From contig CM034135.1 of NCBI GenBank assembly GCA_019914995.1, positions 4,032,501 to 4,096,500 of the forward strand: a DNA stretch of 64,000 nt, in the 5' to 3' direction. The translations under genes and the position numbers were made by a program. The notes under the pieces are model-generated. The model saw only the letters and a list, made by a program, of their open reading frames with translations, was not told where the DNA came from and did not search any database. Below, piece after piece: positions 35,065 to 48,617 of this stretch (the first letter of the stretch is position 1; every line of letters begins with the position of its first letter). This DNA is from Acanthochlamys bracteata. Lineage: Eukaryota > Streptophyta > Magnoliopsida > Pandanales > Velloziaceae.

Positions 35065-36180
35065 TACATTTCCGCTTATCATTTTTTTCTATGATCCTTA
35101 AGAAAAAAAAGGAAAATCATAAAAAAAAATGTATGTAAACAATCGAACTATACAGTTTCTGAACTTTCAAAAAATAGACACCAATAAAATTTTACAATAT
35201 ATAATTCAAATGTTGAAATAAGTCGTTTAATCTCGTCACTAAAAAATGACTACATTTAATTGATATATCCAAATCTTACATTCTAAAAATTATAAATTAT
35301 AGATGTAAAAGTTATATTTGGCATAATTTTTAGAAGGTTTTTAGACTTTTCAAATTCAAAAGATCCTTTCACAGTGTTTTGAAAAATACTTTTAGGAAAC
35401 TTTAAAAGTATGAACAAAAATTGTAAGTTCTAAAATTAGTATATATATAATTTTTTTAAATTATTTTTCTTAACTCTACTTTTTAAGTTATTTCAAACAT
35501 GCTCTAAATAGATCAAAATTAATATAGTGAGTATTGGGTAGGATATCTATCTCACAAATCACAAATCTTGCCTAATTACTATATATGTAAATATATGATC
35601 CAGACTAATGGGCCGACCGTTGTTCGGCTAAATAGTCCGGATAACAGTAAGTAATAGTGACAGAATCGGACAGACTAACTTGATCTATATATCATACAGT
35701 ATAAAATCAATACTATCGGCCCGACAGACAACTCGCATGTCATTGATCTATGTTAACTAATCAACTCAACTAGTCAATGCTGATCCTTGATATGGTCAAC
35801 GTTGATGGTTAACCATGTCAATATATAGAATTAAGTTAAATTTTAAATAAACATATCAATGACAGTCTACTAATCGTTATTGTTTGACAACGGTCATCTT
35901 TAACCGATAGTGATCAATGCTGATTCTTGATGGTCATCAACAATGATTGTTAGTAGACTGCCAATGGTCAGAAACATACCTTTGGGCATTATCAACTCAT
36001 AATATTGTTGTTTGTATTTCTTTTTTTAAAAATAAAATTCAACTCACCTCTATAAGTACTTTCTATCTTACTTCAAATTTCAAATAACAAATTTTCATCT
36101 CTGATTTTATTCAAATTCTCAAACTCATATTCTTAAAACTGTTTTAGTGTTCTTATTTCTTAATTCAAATGGATCAAACG
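35065..36180. other. Intergenic DNA with a small foldback
   Basis: No gene was seen. At about 35863-35960, ACAGTCTACTAATCGTTATTG faces an inverted partner ending TAGTAGACTGCCA, so about 25-base arms enclose about 45 bases. GTCAATGCTGATCCTTGAT (35775) is also repeated as ATCAATGCTGATTCTTGAT (about 35905). These may be the end region of the adjacent hAT relic, but that is not shown. Confidence 0.45.
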
Positions 36181-38000
36181 TTTGATCAATTGATTTGATA
36201 CATATGATTATGACATGTATGATCAAATTTTGGAGGTGATAAATGTTGCCCGCATGAAAGAAGGCGACGAACTTTCTTCAATGAAAAAAAAAAAAAGAAG
36301 CTCTCCATCAAATATGCGACAAACTCTTATAATTCCGATCGTTGGAAGTAGTTTGAGTTACAATATTGACATGGATAACAACAAAATATTCAAGTCATAA
36401 CTTCTAAAACTAGAATTACTTCAATAGTAAATGCATAGTGCATAATGAGGGTACTAAATAAAAAGTGATGATACATAAATTTTGCAAAAAGTTTGTAACT
36501 GCTAATCATAATACTGAAATCGATATTTAATAATAGACAGTAAGAAATGTTCTGCATGAAAAAAGAATCGAGAGGTGGGGGGCTTTTCACACTCAACTTT
36601 AATTCAATATGGATGGTTTGCTAAATTCTTGATATAACTTTAATATAGTTAGGAAATTTCTAAGTAGTATGATTGGTGTTAGGAATTTACCTATTAAATT
36701 TCTTAACTAATTCTTGTTGTAAGAGCATATTCAAAAATATATTAACCATATTTTTATAAAGCTAGTAGAACAATTATTACAAATAATATTATTGCTTATT
36801 ATAATAAAATTCGCACTATATTAAAATCTGAATTAAATTTATTATATTTTTCTATTGAGTAAAACATCTAACATTTCAAGCGATAGAGCTAAGCAAGATT
36901 ATTTAAATATTACTACATACTATTTAGTTATGCAATGGGTTATGCAAAAAAGAATTATTGGCTTTAGACATATTGATGGTACATATGATGCTAAAAATAT
37001 TTCTGAGCGTATTGTAAGTGTAGTAAAAAATCTCGACTTAAATAATTGCATCATTTCTATCACATTAAATAATGCTTCAGCTAACAAAAATGCGATTCAA
37101 TGAGATGAATCTAAGATTATATATGGGTGAAACTTATTACATCAATATTGTGCTTGATATATTATCACTTACTTATGCAATAATATATTAAGCTGGTATA
37201 TGAATAGATTAATAATATTCGAATTGCTATTTGTTAGATTATTAGTTCAACCAAAATTTAAGTGAATTTAAGAGGTATCAAATAGTGAACATTTGAAATC
37301 TCGAAAGTTCAATATTGATATACTAGTAAGATAAATTTTTACTTCTCATATATTTAGATTACAAAAATATACTTATGATTTTTATAGTATAAGAATGGGT
37401 AATAACATATTTATTGAAACTTACTAAATTATTGCTAAAAATTTGTGAACTTCTTAGAAGTTATTATTATTATTTTAATGTTTAATATTCTATTCTTTTC
37501 ATTTGTTTTACATTAAATTCTTAAATGACTACCATGATGCATTCGCATATAACAAATGAATTATTTGGACCCCACAGTTACAATATTTATAAACAAATTA
37601 CAATAATATTAGTATGATATTTTGCTTTTATATTAATTTGATTTTATGTTACAGCTTAGGTTCAAATATTTGTACTTTTTAGTATGCTTACTTATATTGG
37701 TATGTATTTAGATAATTACTAACACCTTTAATAAAATTGTATTAAGTATATGATCTTTGTGAGGCAAGGTTTGGCAACTTAAGAAATCATCAACAACAAC
37801 CGACAACTATGCAAACTATTAGAAAAAGAAAATATAATCAATTGGTTTTTAGTTTCTGTCACGCATAGTTCAACATCAACACCAACTTTGACTTCGAGCA
37901 TTCAGTATATAATTTTATTAGATTTGAACAGATAGTTAAAGTAGATACTCCCATCATTGACGACGATAATAATTTAGATATTATGACATTTTGAATTGGT
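36180..38000 (+). pseudogene. Relic hAT-superfamily transposase
   Basis: The clearest piece, 36855-37103, encodes a stretch with WVMQKRIIGFRHIDGTYDA and IISITLNNASANKNAI, matching the hAT catalytic region (usually LQKRIIGF... and TLDNASAN). The second catalytic Asp of the family (TLDNAS) reads Asn here. Upstream, about 36720-36840 looks like the preceding helical segment. Downstream, about 37750-37980 encodes YDLCEARFGNLRN and then an acidic tail, like the spacer before the dimerisation domain. Many stops and shifts separate the pieces, and 37110-37740 is unrecognisable. It is a long-dead element; the ends are unknown. Confidence 0.6.
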
Positions 38001-38387
38001 GAAAAATATATTTAATAAGATATCTATTATTTTACACTTAGCATGTAATATTTCGATTATTTTTTTCTCAATAGTGTCTTAAAAGTGGCATAGTACAGCT
38101 GGAAGAATAATTGAAGTTTGAAAAATACAATGAATGAGTGAGATGTTAAGGCGACAACTTGTTTTAAAGATTAAAGACCTATGTAGAATGTATGTCTTTA
38201 ATAAAGACCTATATTAAGTCAAGAATGTATTATACAACTCATAATAAAGTTTTATCCTAAGTATGATAAAAATATTTCAAATACCTACAAAAATATATAA
38301 TTACATATGTTAAAGTAAAATTATTATGATTTATTTTTATCTTAATAATAATGTTTTTATTTACTTTATTAAATCTTTTGTAGAATA
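38001..38387. other. Flank left of the Athila array
   Basis: This is AT-rich non-coding DNA. The last five bases before the first LTR (38388-38392, TAGAC) are the target duplication of the array. Confidence 0.5.
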
Positions 38388-38392
38388 TAGAC

Positions 38393-39671
38393 TGATAAAG
38401 ATATAATTATATGGTTTATAATAATATTTTGGTCATGATTATATATTGATTTATTTATTAATGAGCTAAAATTTTTTTATATTTTGTGGATGTTAGATAA
38501 TGTAGACAAGTTGGACAAATGTAGAAGAACTAATGATGTAATAAATTTGAGACAAACCAATGGTTAAAAGAGTGCATAGGCCCACTAAATTCATTTAGCC
38601 CAATGTAAAAGAAAGAGGAGGCTGCCCTAGGAGAATCTTTTCTTACGTGAGAAGAAAAACTTTTTTTCTTCTTGGCGGCTGCAGACAGCAAAAGGGGGAG
38701 AGAAAATCTCAACCGAAATTGGCTTGGCTTTAAAAATTGAGATCTTCACACAGAGGAAGAAATCAGAGGAAAAAACAGGGAGGAAATTAAAGGCCGAGGA
38801 AGGGGACAGAGCTTGACGGCGGACAAAGCAACAACCAACCAGATTTGATTTTCTTTCTTTTTCATATTTACCTCAATCAATTTTATTGCTTGTATTATTT
38901 CTATGGGTAGCTAAACATCTTGACTGTAATTTTGGATGAAATCTTAGTGAAATTGTTTGGATTCTTAAACATTATTGTGATTAATAATTGTTAAATATTT
39001 TGTGAGTTGTTAATCTTTGTATTAATTAAAATTTAGATTTTGAATTTAAATGCGTGATCAATATTGAGTTTAAAGTTTGAATTATTTGTCTAATTATGTT
39101 TGCGAGGACCAATTGAAACATAATAAAATAGCTTAGGATTAATAACTGTGATTAGTGTTTTCTGGACCAAAGAGAACATGAATGCATGATTTTTGATTTC
39201 GCAATTCTTAATGCGTCTCTTGTTTAATTCTGTACTGGACCAAAGTTAGAATAAATAAGAGATAGGTGATTCTAAACTGGACCAAAGTTAGGATCATAAT
39301 TGAAATCTGACCTAAGGACTGGATCAAAGTATTAGGTACGGAATCTTCACATTAGTCAATAATAAAACTCACACTTGATTAAGGATTCAAACAATAGACA
39401 CTATCGGTGGATTCTAAAATTTCAGTTATCTTATCTCCTCTGTTTCTAAAAATTTTATTTTTATTTTTATTATTATTTTCATACATATTTTTAGTTTAAT
39501 TAAAAATCTCCATCCTATTATATATTTTATGAGATTAGTTTTGAGTTAGAGTTAGCATCAGTTCCTGTGGATCGAACCTGTTATTTGCTATACGGTAGGC
39601 GACAACCGTGCACTTGCGGGATAAGCTAGGATATAATCTCTAAGTTTTCTTAGGTGATTTTAGCCACACCA
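38393..39671 (+). repeat. LTR 1 (left outer) of the Athila array
   Basis: The LTR is about 1279 bp, starts TGATAAAGATATAATTATAT and ends AGCCACACCA. It contains repeated CTGGACCAAAG motifs (about 39170-39330). Confidence 0.9.
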
Positions 39672-42600
39672 AGTTTTTGGCGCCATTGCCAGGGACTTGA
39701 TTTTGCTTAACTTTGATTCAGTTTAGTCTCTCTTAGATCAATTAGGTTTGCTTGAGATTTGCATTTTGTTTTGCATTTGTTTGCATTTAGAGTTTCTTTT
39801 TAGCATTGCGTTTCACTTTTAGATTTTGCATTAGTGCATGATAACCCGCTCTCGAGATCAATCATCTCTTGAATTTGATCCTGAATTTGAGAGAACTGTT
39901 AGGAGAATTAGGCGTGAGTGTAGAGATCAGCTGAACATCATGGACCAAAACCAAGAAATTGATCGGCCTCTTAGACCCTTGAGATCCTATTCCCTTCCCC
40001 AAACCAATGCCACACCTTCTTGCATTGTATTGCCTGACATAACTGCTCAATATTTTGAAATCAAACTCTCATGATTTAATCAAGCTCCCTCTTTCTATGG
40101 GCAAGCAAAATAAGGATCCTTATCTTCATGTTAAGAATTTTTATGAAATCTGTGCAACTTTAAAGATTAATGGAGTCTCGGATGAAATAATCCAACTTCG
40201 TCTTTTTCCTTTTTTATTAAAGGAGAAAGCGAAAGCGTGGTTCAATACTCTTGAAGCACAATCTATTAACACTTGGGATCAGTTGTCACAGAAATTCCTA
40301 CAAAAATTCTTTCTTGCTCAGAAAACCCAAGCCTTACGTAGGGAAGTTCAGAATTTTCAGCAGAGAGATGGTGAGTTATTCTTTGAGGCATGGGATTGTT
40401 TTAAAGATTTGCTACAAAAATACCCTCACCATGGTTTTGAGAACTGGAGAATTATAGAGCATTTTTATGAGGGTGTCTTACATCAGAGCAGGCAAATTAT
40501 AGATGCTGTTTGTGGTAGTGCTCTGATGGATAAGAATGAGAACGAAGCATTTGAGTTGTTTGAACGGCTTAGTGCTAATTCTCAACAGTGGGATTATATG
40601 AGAGATCGTGGAGTAGGAAAGAAAGAAGTGTATGAGATAGGTTCCTCCACTAGTGTTGATGCAAGATTTGATGCTTTAGAGAAGAAGTTTGACATGATTG
40701 CCAATCTTGTATCCAAAGGTTCTAGAGGAGAAGGTTGTGAAAATTGTGCTAATATTGATCATAATGACTGTAATTGTTCTTTGACTGGCTCATATTCAGA
40801 ACTTATTCAAGAGCAAACCAATCAAATTAGCAATTATCAAAAGTCTAGGAATGATCCTTTTTCTAATACTTATTATCCTGGTTGGAGAAATCATCCTAAT
40901 TTGTCATGGTCAAATAATAAGAATTTACAAAATCTAATTTCTAAACCTTGGCAAGCACAAGCACCTATTCAAACTGAGCTTAAAAAGGAACCAATCGATG
41001 AATTGCAACAACTCATGAAATCCTTGATGCAAAATCAGCTTGAATTTCAAAACTCCACAAGACGATCCCTTTCTCAACTTGAGACCTTCCAGCACGTGAC
41101 TCAACAAGCTGTCTCAAAGCTTGAGACACAAGTTGGACAGATTGCATCTCATGTCAGTGAACGTGAGAGAGGCAAATTTTCTAATCAACCAGAACTTAAT
41201 CTTAGAAATTATGAAGATGCCAAAGCTATCACGACACTTAGAAATGGCAGAAAGGTTGACAATGAGGTGAGAGATATAAATGCTGAATCTTCAAAGAAAA
41301 ATTTTAAAAGTTCCACATCCACCTCTGACATTACCTATACTGAACCCCCACCTTATGTGCCTAAAGCTCCTTTTCCTTCGCGCCTCATGTCTTCTAAGAA
41401 AGAGGATCAGCTAAAGGATTTTATAGAGATGTTTAAAAAGGTAAAAATTAATATCCCTATATTATATGCAATTAAGCAAATCCCAGCGTATGCTAAGTTT
41501 TTAAAAGACTTATGCACTAACAAGAGGAAATTTAAAGAGCATGAGCAGGTTGCTCTTTACAAGAGGTAAGTGCGATTACTTCAAAGAAAACTACCACCAA
41601 AACTCAAAGATCCAGGGAGTTTCACTGTTCCCTACCGCATAGGAAGTGTGAAGTTTGAGAAGGCATTATTGGATTTGGGAGCAAGCATAAATCTTATGCC
41701 TTATTCAGTTTATACTGAGCTGAGATTGGGCAAACTCTCTCTAACTTCTATGACTTTACAACTTGCGATCGTTCAAAGAAATGTTCCTAATGGCATTCTT
41801 GAGGATGTATTGGTGAAAGTTGATGAATTCATCTTGCCAGCTGATTTTATTGTCTTAGATATGGAAGACACACCACGACCTGAAAAGGAACTACCCATCA
41901 TTTTAGGTCGACCTTTTATGGCTACAGCTGATACTAAGATAAATGTTAAAGAAGGAACACTCACTATGACTATTCAAGGTAAAATCATGAGTTTAAGATT
42001 TTTAGTGCAATGAAGTTTCACGAGGATTTAGGTGATTATTTCAGTATTGATATTGTTGACCAATTGAAAACAGATATCATTCTTCAAGGATAATTCAGTT
42101 AATATAGGAGAAATTCATGATCAAGAGAATCCTTACTCAAAACTTAATAATACATCAACTCAAATCTATGCTATGTGTGATTCTATATCTGCTTATTCTA
42201 GAAGGCATAAAAATTTGAATCTTTACCACTTTCAAGTAATAAGTTGGTTCCATCTATTATAGAAGCCCCAAAGATTGAGTTGAAAACATTACCTACTCAT
42301 CTTAAAATATGCATATCTTGAAGATCATGAAACTCTTCCTATGATTATTACATCTGACCTTGAAACTATAGAAGAAGAAAAATTAGTTCGAGTATTGAGA
42401 AAGCATAAGACTGCGATTGGTTGGACTATAGCTGACATTAAGGGAATTAACTCTACTAGGTGTATGCATCGAATTTTATTAGAAGATGATGCTAAACCTC
42501 ATCGTGATGCTCAAAGGAGACTTAACCCAACATGAAAGAAGTAAAAACCGAGGTGATGAAACTTTTAGACGTTGGAGTTATTTATCCTATCTCAGACTCG

Positions 42601-45600
42601 AAATGGGTGAGTCCTATACATGTGGTACCAAAGAAGTCTGGGTTTATAGTGGTAAAAAATGATAGTAATGAGTTAGTGCCCATGAGATTAGTGATTGGCT
42701 GGCGGGTTTGTAATGATTATAGAAAGCTTAATAGTGTCACAAGAAAAGACCATTTTCCTTTACCATTTATTGATCAAATGTTTGAGAGATTAGCTGGCCA
42801 TAGTTACTATTGCTTCTTAGATGGATATTCTGGATACAACCAAATTCCTATAGCTCCTGAGGATTAAGAGAAAACTACATTCACTTGTCCTTATGGAACT
42901 TATACATATAGACGCATGCCATTTGGTTTATGCAATGCACCTGCTACTTTTCAGCGTTACATGATGGCAATCTTTTCCGACATGGTAAAAAAAATTATAA
43001 AGATATTTATGGATGATTTTTCAGTCTTTGGATCTGATTTTGATGATTGTTTAGATAACCTCTCTTTAGTGTTGAAAAGTTGCCAAGAAACTAACTGGTT
43101 TTGAATTGGGAGAAGTGCCACTTTATGATTCGAAGACACATTATTCTTGGACATATTATCTCCCAAGAGGGTATAGAGGTGGATAAGGCGAAGATTGATA
43201 TTATTTCAAATCTTCCACCTCCTACCAATGTGAAAGAAGTTAGGTCTTTCTTGGGACATGCTGGCTTTTATAAAGATTTATTTAAGATTTTTCCAAAATC
43301 ACTAGACCTTTATGTAATTTGTTAGCAAAGGACACGGACTTTGATTTTAATCAAGATTGTTTGGATGCTTTCAAGTTACTTAAGACTAAACTCACAACAT
43401 CTCCCATTATAATGCCCCCTGATTGGAATTTGCCTTTTGAAATCATGTGTGATGCCTCTGATTATGCTATAGGAGCTGTGTTAGGGCAAAGAGTGAATAA
43501 ACGACTGCATGCCATATATTATGCAAGCCGCACACTTAATGAAACTCAAGTAAATTATTGCACTACTGAAAAGGAGTTTCTAGCTATGGTATTTGCTTTA
43601 GAGAAGTTTAGGTCGTACTTGATTGGCTCCAAGATAATAATTTTTTCAGATCATTCAGCAATTAGATATCTTATGACTAAGAAAGATGCTAAGCCTAGAT
43701 TGATCAGGTGGATTCTATTGTTGCAAGAGTTTGATATAGAGGTTAGAGATAAGAAAGGAGCATAAAATGTTGTAGCTGGCCATTTGTCTCGATTGTCCTA
43801 TGAAGGTAATAACTTAGGAATGCATATGTCATTATCCGAGAGGTTTCTGACGAGCAATTATTCACTATTGAAGTTGTACCTTGGTATGCTGATATAGTAA
43901 ATTATTTAGTCACCAATATGTTGCCTAAAGATAAATCTAGACAGGAGCAGAAAAAGTTGCAAGCTGATGCTAAGTATTATTTTTGGGATGATCTTTACTT
44001 GTTCAAACATTATTCTGATCAAATTATTAGGAGATGTGTTCCAGAGAGTGAGTTTCTAAGTATCCTCAAATTTTGTCATTCTTATGCATGTGGAGGACAT
44101 TTTGGAGCTAAGAAAACTGCAGCAAAAATATTACAGAGTAGATTCTTTTGGCCAACCTTGTTTAAAGATGCTTATAATTTTTGTAAATTTTGTGATAGGT
44201 GTCAAAGAATGGGAAATATTTTTTTTAGGAATCAAATGCCTCTTACTAATATTTTAGTGACTGAATTGTTTGATGTTTGGGGTATAGATTTCATGGGACC
44301 GTTTTCTATTTCTTTTGGCTATCTCCATATCTTAATTGCAGTTGACTATGTTTCCAAATGGATTGAAGCTACAGCTTGTAGATCTAATGACCATAAGGTA
44401 GTGCTGAAATTTTTCAAAAATTTTATCTTTTCACGTTTTGGTACACCTAGAGCTATAATTAGTGATTGGGGATCTCATTTTTGTAATAAGCTATTTAAAG
44501 CATTGACGAAGAAATATAATATAACTCATAAAGTGGCTCACCTTATTACCTTCAAACTAGTGGTCAAGTAGAAGTGTCAAATAGGAGATTAAGCATATTT
44601 TGGACAAAACTGCATAATCAATAGGAAAGACTGGGCTTTAAAACTTAATGATGCTTTGTGGGCTTATAGGACAGCTTACAAAACTCCTATAGGAATGTCT
44701 CCTTATCGTTTGGTCTATGGAAAAGCTTGTCACCTCCCTGTTGAGTTAGAACATAAAGCTTATTGCGCCATTAAAAAACTCAACTTTGACCTTCAAGAAG
44801 CTGGAAACGTTAGAAAATTGAAATTAAGTGAGTTAGAAGAAATTCGAAATGAGGCATATGAGAATGCTAAGATTTATAAGGATATAACCAAAGCATTGCA
44901 TGATAAGGCATTATTAAGAAAATCATTTGAATGTGGGCAAAAGGTCTTGTTAGATAATTCAAGATTGAAGCTTTTCCAGGAAAGCTTAAATCTAGATGGT
45001 ATGGACCCTACGAGGTTATTGAAATTTTTCCTCATGGAGCTGTAGAAATTAGGGATTTACAATCTAGAATGCAATTCAAAATTAATGGGCATCGTTTGAA
45101 ACCATATCTAGAAACTACTTTCTATATAAATGATGAAGCAACTTTTAAATTGTTAGATCCCATTTTATCTCTAGAAAATGCTTCCGTCTGGCTGAAGACG
45201 TTAAACTTAGCGCTATTTGGGAAGCAACCCAAGAATTTTTAATGATTTGAATTTAGTTGTAGTTTTATTCTTGTTTTATTTAGGACTGGCTTTCCGGGAG
45301 AATGTGTTTAGAAGGAAATAATTCTTATAGATGATAGCTACGGAAATTAATGATGACTCAAAAATTCTGGCAGCAAGAACAACATCCAAAAACAAATGGA
45401 ACAGAGGAAAGCTCAAGTAAGTCTATTTGGAATATGAGTTGTCAGTGTAAGCGGTTCAAATCATTTACAATCAATTTTAAGCTATGCTACTACTTGATGA
45501 ATATATAAATAAGGGAAATTTAATTTTGATACTAGGAAATTCTGTAAAACTAGTGAAGTTGGTTTGACACCGAACATGCCTATTTTATGATCAAGTTTAG

Positions 45601-47336
45601 AGGTGCTTAGCATTTGACAAAACAAAAGATCATATGACTATACAGTTACTATCTGTGATGCATGAAGTACAGTATGAAATATTGATTAACAACTTTATTG
45701 AAGTTTCTGTGTAGTTATGGAGTCAACCGGATGGTTTATGATTGCTGATACATGTTCAAACTAAATCTTGCAATTGCAAGAAATGAGCTACAAAGTAACC
45801 ATAATAACAATGAAGCTACAAAATACATGTAAAGTCGGCACATTAGAGGCCACAAAAGCATGATGCTTCTGTTGCCTGGTTAATGAGCTTAGAGCCAAGC
45901 TGCAAAACACCTTCTGGTTTCATTTGTCTTTTAATCAGGTAAGCTTTCCAAACTGATTTCTTCTGGGTGGTATGTTTCTGCGTCAGGTAAGCATAACTAT
46001 CAATTAGATGCATTCACTGTTATGGAAGAAATCTGGAAATGCAGAAAGTGCTTTGCTGGAACTAAATCTGCTCATGCATTATAATAAACTGCATTCACTA
46101 CTAGTTGTTAAAAAGTTTTTAACAAGAGTTATCAACAGACTACTGGACAACAAAGAAAAAGCTATATTGTTGCTACATGAGTGGTGACTGAAGCTGCAGA
46201 TTCTATTCAAAAGCAAACATGTAGGTAGCAGGTTTATAAAGAGGAGTGAGCTCAAAAAGATACAAATCATGCAAACACAATCAGGGGAGTCTTTCTTACG
46301 ACCTAAGTCTTACATTTTTTCATTTTTACATTAATGCTTGATTATTCTATTCATTGAACATTGAGGACAATGTTGGATGTAAGCTTGGGAAAGATAGAAA
46401 GTTAAATCTTGTGCAATGATAAATATTCTAATTGCTAGCCTTTCTTCCATTTTTTTTTTTTTTTTCAATGATGAATTTGAACTCTTTTTCTAACATAGCT
46501 TTTGAGATCATAATTAATATTGAGTTTGTTTGTCTAATGTTTTTTGTCACTAAATCTATTTTCTTCTTTTGAATAGTGTTGTGTATAAGTGAGTTGATAA
46601 AATTTCTTTTGCTATTCTAGACAAAGTCAATTGAATACATCTTATAGAGCATTTTGATTTCATAATCCGTAACAAGTGACGATATCTATCACCATGCAAT
46701 ACGAGGCTTGAGTTAATCTTAGTATTTTCTTGTGTTGTATTGTTTTGTTTTCAATTTTTAGGGATAGTTGAGAGACAGATCTGTTAAAAAGTCATTCAAA
46801 AATGCAGGGGTAAAGAAAAAAAAAAAAAAAATGCTCAGTATATCTTGTAAAATATAAGGGTAAAGAAAGAGCAATTTAATAAAAATAAAGAGCCGTAAAA
46901 TTGGGCCAATGCTTGAGTATACCTTATTCTTTTCTTACAAATACTCTTGACTTCTTTGTGTTTTGACTATTTCCTAAGTTTGATTGCATTCATTACAACC
47001 TTTGAAATAACTTTGCGACTCTCTAACAATTGTATGAGCAAAGGGGGAGATGATTTCTTAACGAACTTATGGACTTTGAGCTCTAAACTTTCTTCTAGTA
47101 TGTTGCACGTGTTCTTTGAATGCGAGGATTGAGTTGATTTGCTTATCGTTACAAACCATTTATGGGAGTTTGTAGATGGTGTTGACTTGAGCATTAGGCT
47201 TAGAATATTCTTTATGATTTATGATTGATTAAGCTTTGCTTAAAAATGAGTTCTATGAGAATAATTTGTGGAAGTTTGGTATGCATTTTAATTATTTTGC
47301 TTTGAGCACTAGCAAAAGTTTAAGTTTGGAGGTATT
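39672..47336 (+). mobile_element. Athila internal region, copy 1
   Basis: Parts in order: primer-binding site (39678-39695), gag (about 39838-41450), aspartic protease (about 41600-41960), reverse transcriptase (about 42530-43110), RNase H (about 43400-43765) and integrase (about 44050-44900). About 2.3 kb follow (45050-47336) with no recognisable gene; Athila relatives may carry an envelope-like gene there, but none is seen. The polypurine tract sits just before 47337. It is nearly identical to copy 2, but somewhat more damaged, with several breaks. Confidence 0.88.
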
Positions 47337-48617
47337 TGATAAAGATATAATTATATGCTTTATAATAATATTTTGGTCATGATTATATATTGATTTATTT
47401 ATTAATGAGCTAAATTTTTTTATATTTTATGGATGTTAGATAATGAAGACAAGTTGGACAAATGTAAAAGAACTAATGATGTAATAAATTTGAGACAAAC
47501 CAATGGTTAAAAGAGTGCATAGGCCCACTAAATTTATTTAGCCCAATGTAAAAAAAAAGAGGAGGCTGCCCTAGGAGAATCTTTTCTTACGTGAGAAGGA
47601 AAACTTTTTTTTCTTCTTGGCACTGGCAGACAAAAAAAGGGGGAGAGAAAATCTCAACCAAATTGGCTTGGCTTTAAAAATTGAGATCTTCATTCAGAAA
47701 CGAGAGGAAAAATCGGAGGAAACAGGAGGAAATTAAAGGCGAGGAGGAAGGGATAGAGCTTGACGGACACAAAGCAACAACCAACCAGATTTGATTTTCT
47801 TTCTTTTTCATATTTACCTCAATCAATTTTATTGCTTGTATTATTTCTATGGGTAGCTAAACATCTTGACTGTAATTTTGGATGAAATCTTAGTGAAATT
47901 GTTTGGATTCTTAAACATTATTGTGATTAATAATTGTTAAATATTTTGTGAGTTGTTAATCTTTGTATTAATTAAAATTTAGATTTTGAATTTAAATGCG
48001 TGATCAATATTGAGTTTAAAGTTTGAATTATTTGTCTAATTATGTTTGCGAGGACCAATCGAAACATAATAAAATAGCTTAGGATTAATAACTGTGATTA
48101 GTGTTTTCTGGACCAAAGAGAACATGAATGCATGATTTCTGATTTTGCAATTCTTAATGCGTCTCTTGTTTAATTATATACTGGACCAAAGTTAGAATAA
48201 ATAAAAATTAGATGATTCTAAACTGGACCAAAGTTAGGATCATAATTAAAATCTAACCTAAAGACTGGACCAAAGTATTAGGTACGAAATCTTCACATTA
48301 GTCAATAATAAAACTCACACTTGATTAAGGATTCAAATAATATACACTAGTGATGGATTCTAAAATTTCAGTTATCTTATCTCCTCTGTTTCTAAAAATT
48401 TTATTTTTTTTATTATTATTATTTTCATACATATTTTTAGTTTAATTAAAAATCTCCATCCTATTATATATTTTATGAGATTAGTTTTGAGTTAGAGTTA
48501 GCATCGCCTCACGTGGATCAACTCACATTATTTGCTATACGGTGAAGACAAAATCGCACTTGCGGGATAAGCTAGGATATAATCTCTAAGTTTTCTTAGG
48601 TGATTTTAGCCACACCA
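47337..48617 (+). repeat. LTR 2 (middle, mosaic) of the Athila array
   Basis: The LTR is about 1281 bp. Its first 1.1 kb matches LTR 3 at positions where LTRs 1 and 3 differ; its last 90 or so bases match LTR 1. The switch falls between about 48420 and 48530. It serves as the 3' LTR of copy 1 and the 5' LTR of copy 2. Confidence 0.88.

Noticed and set aside
45050-47336. Envelope-like gene in the Athila tail
   Set aside because: Athila relatives can carry one here, but no recognisable frame or membrane pattern is seen in either copy.
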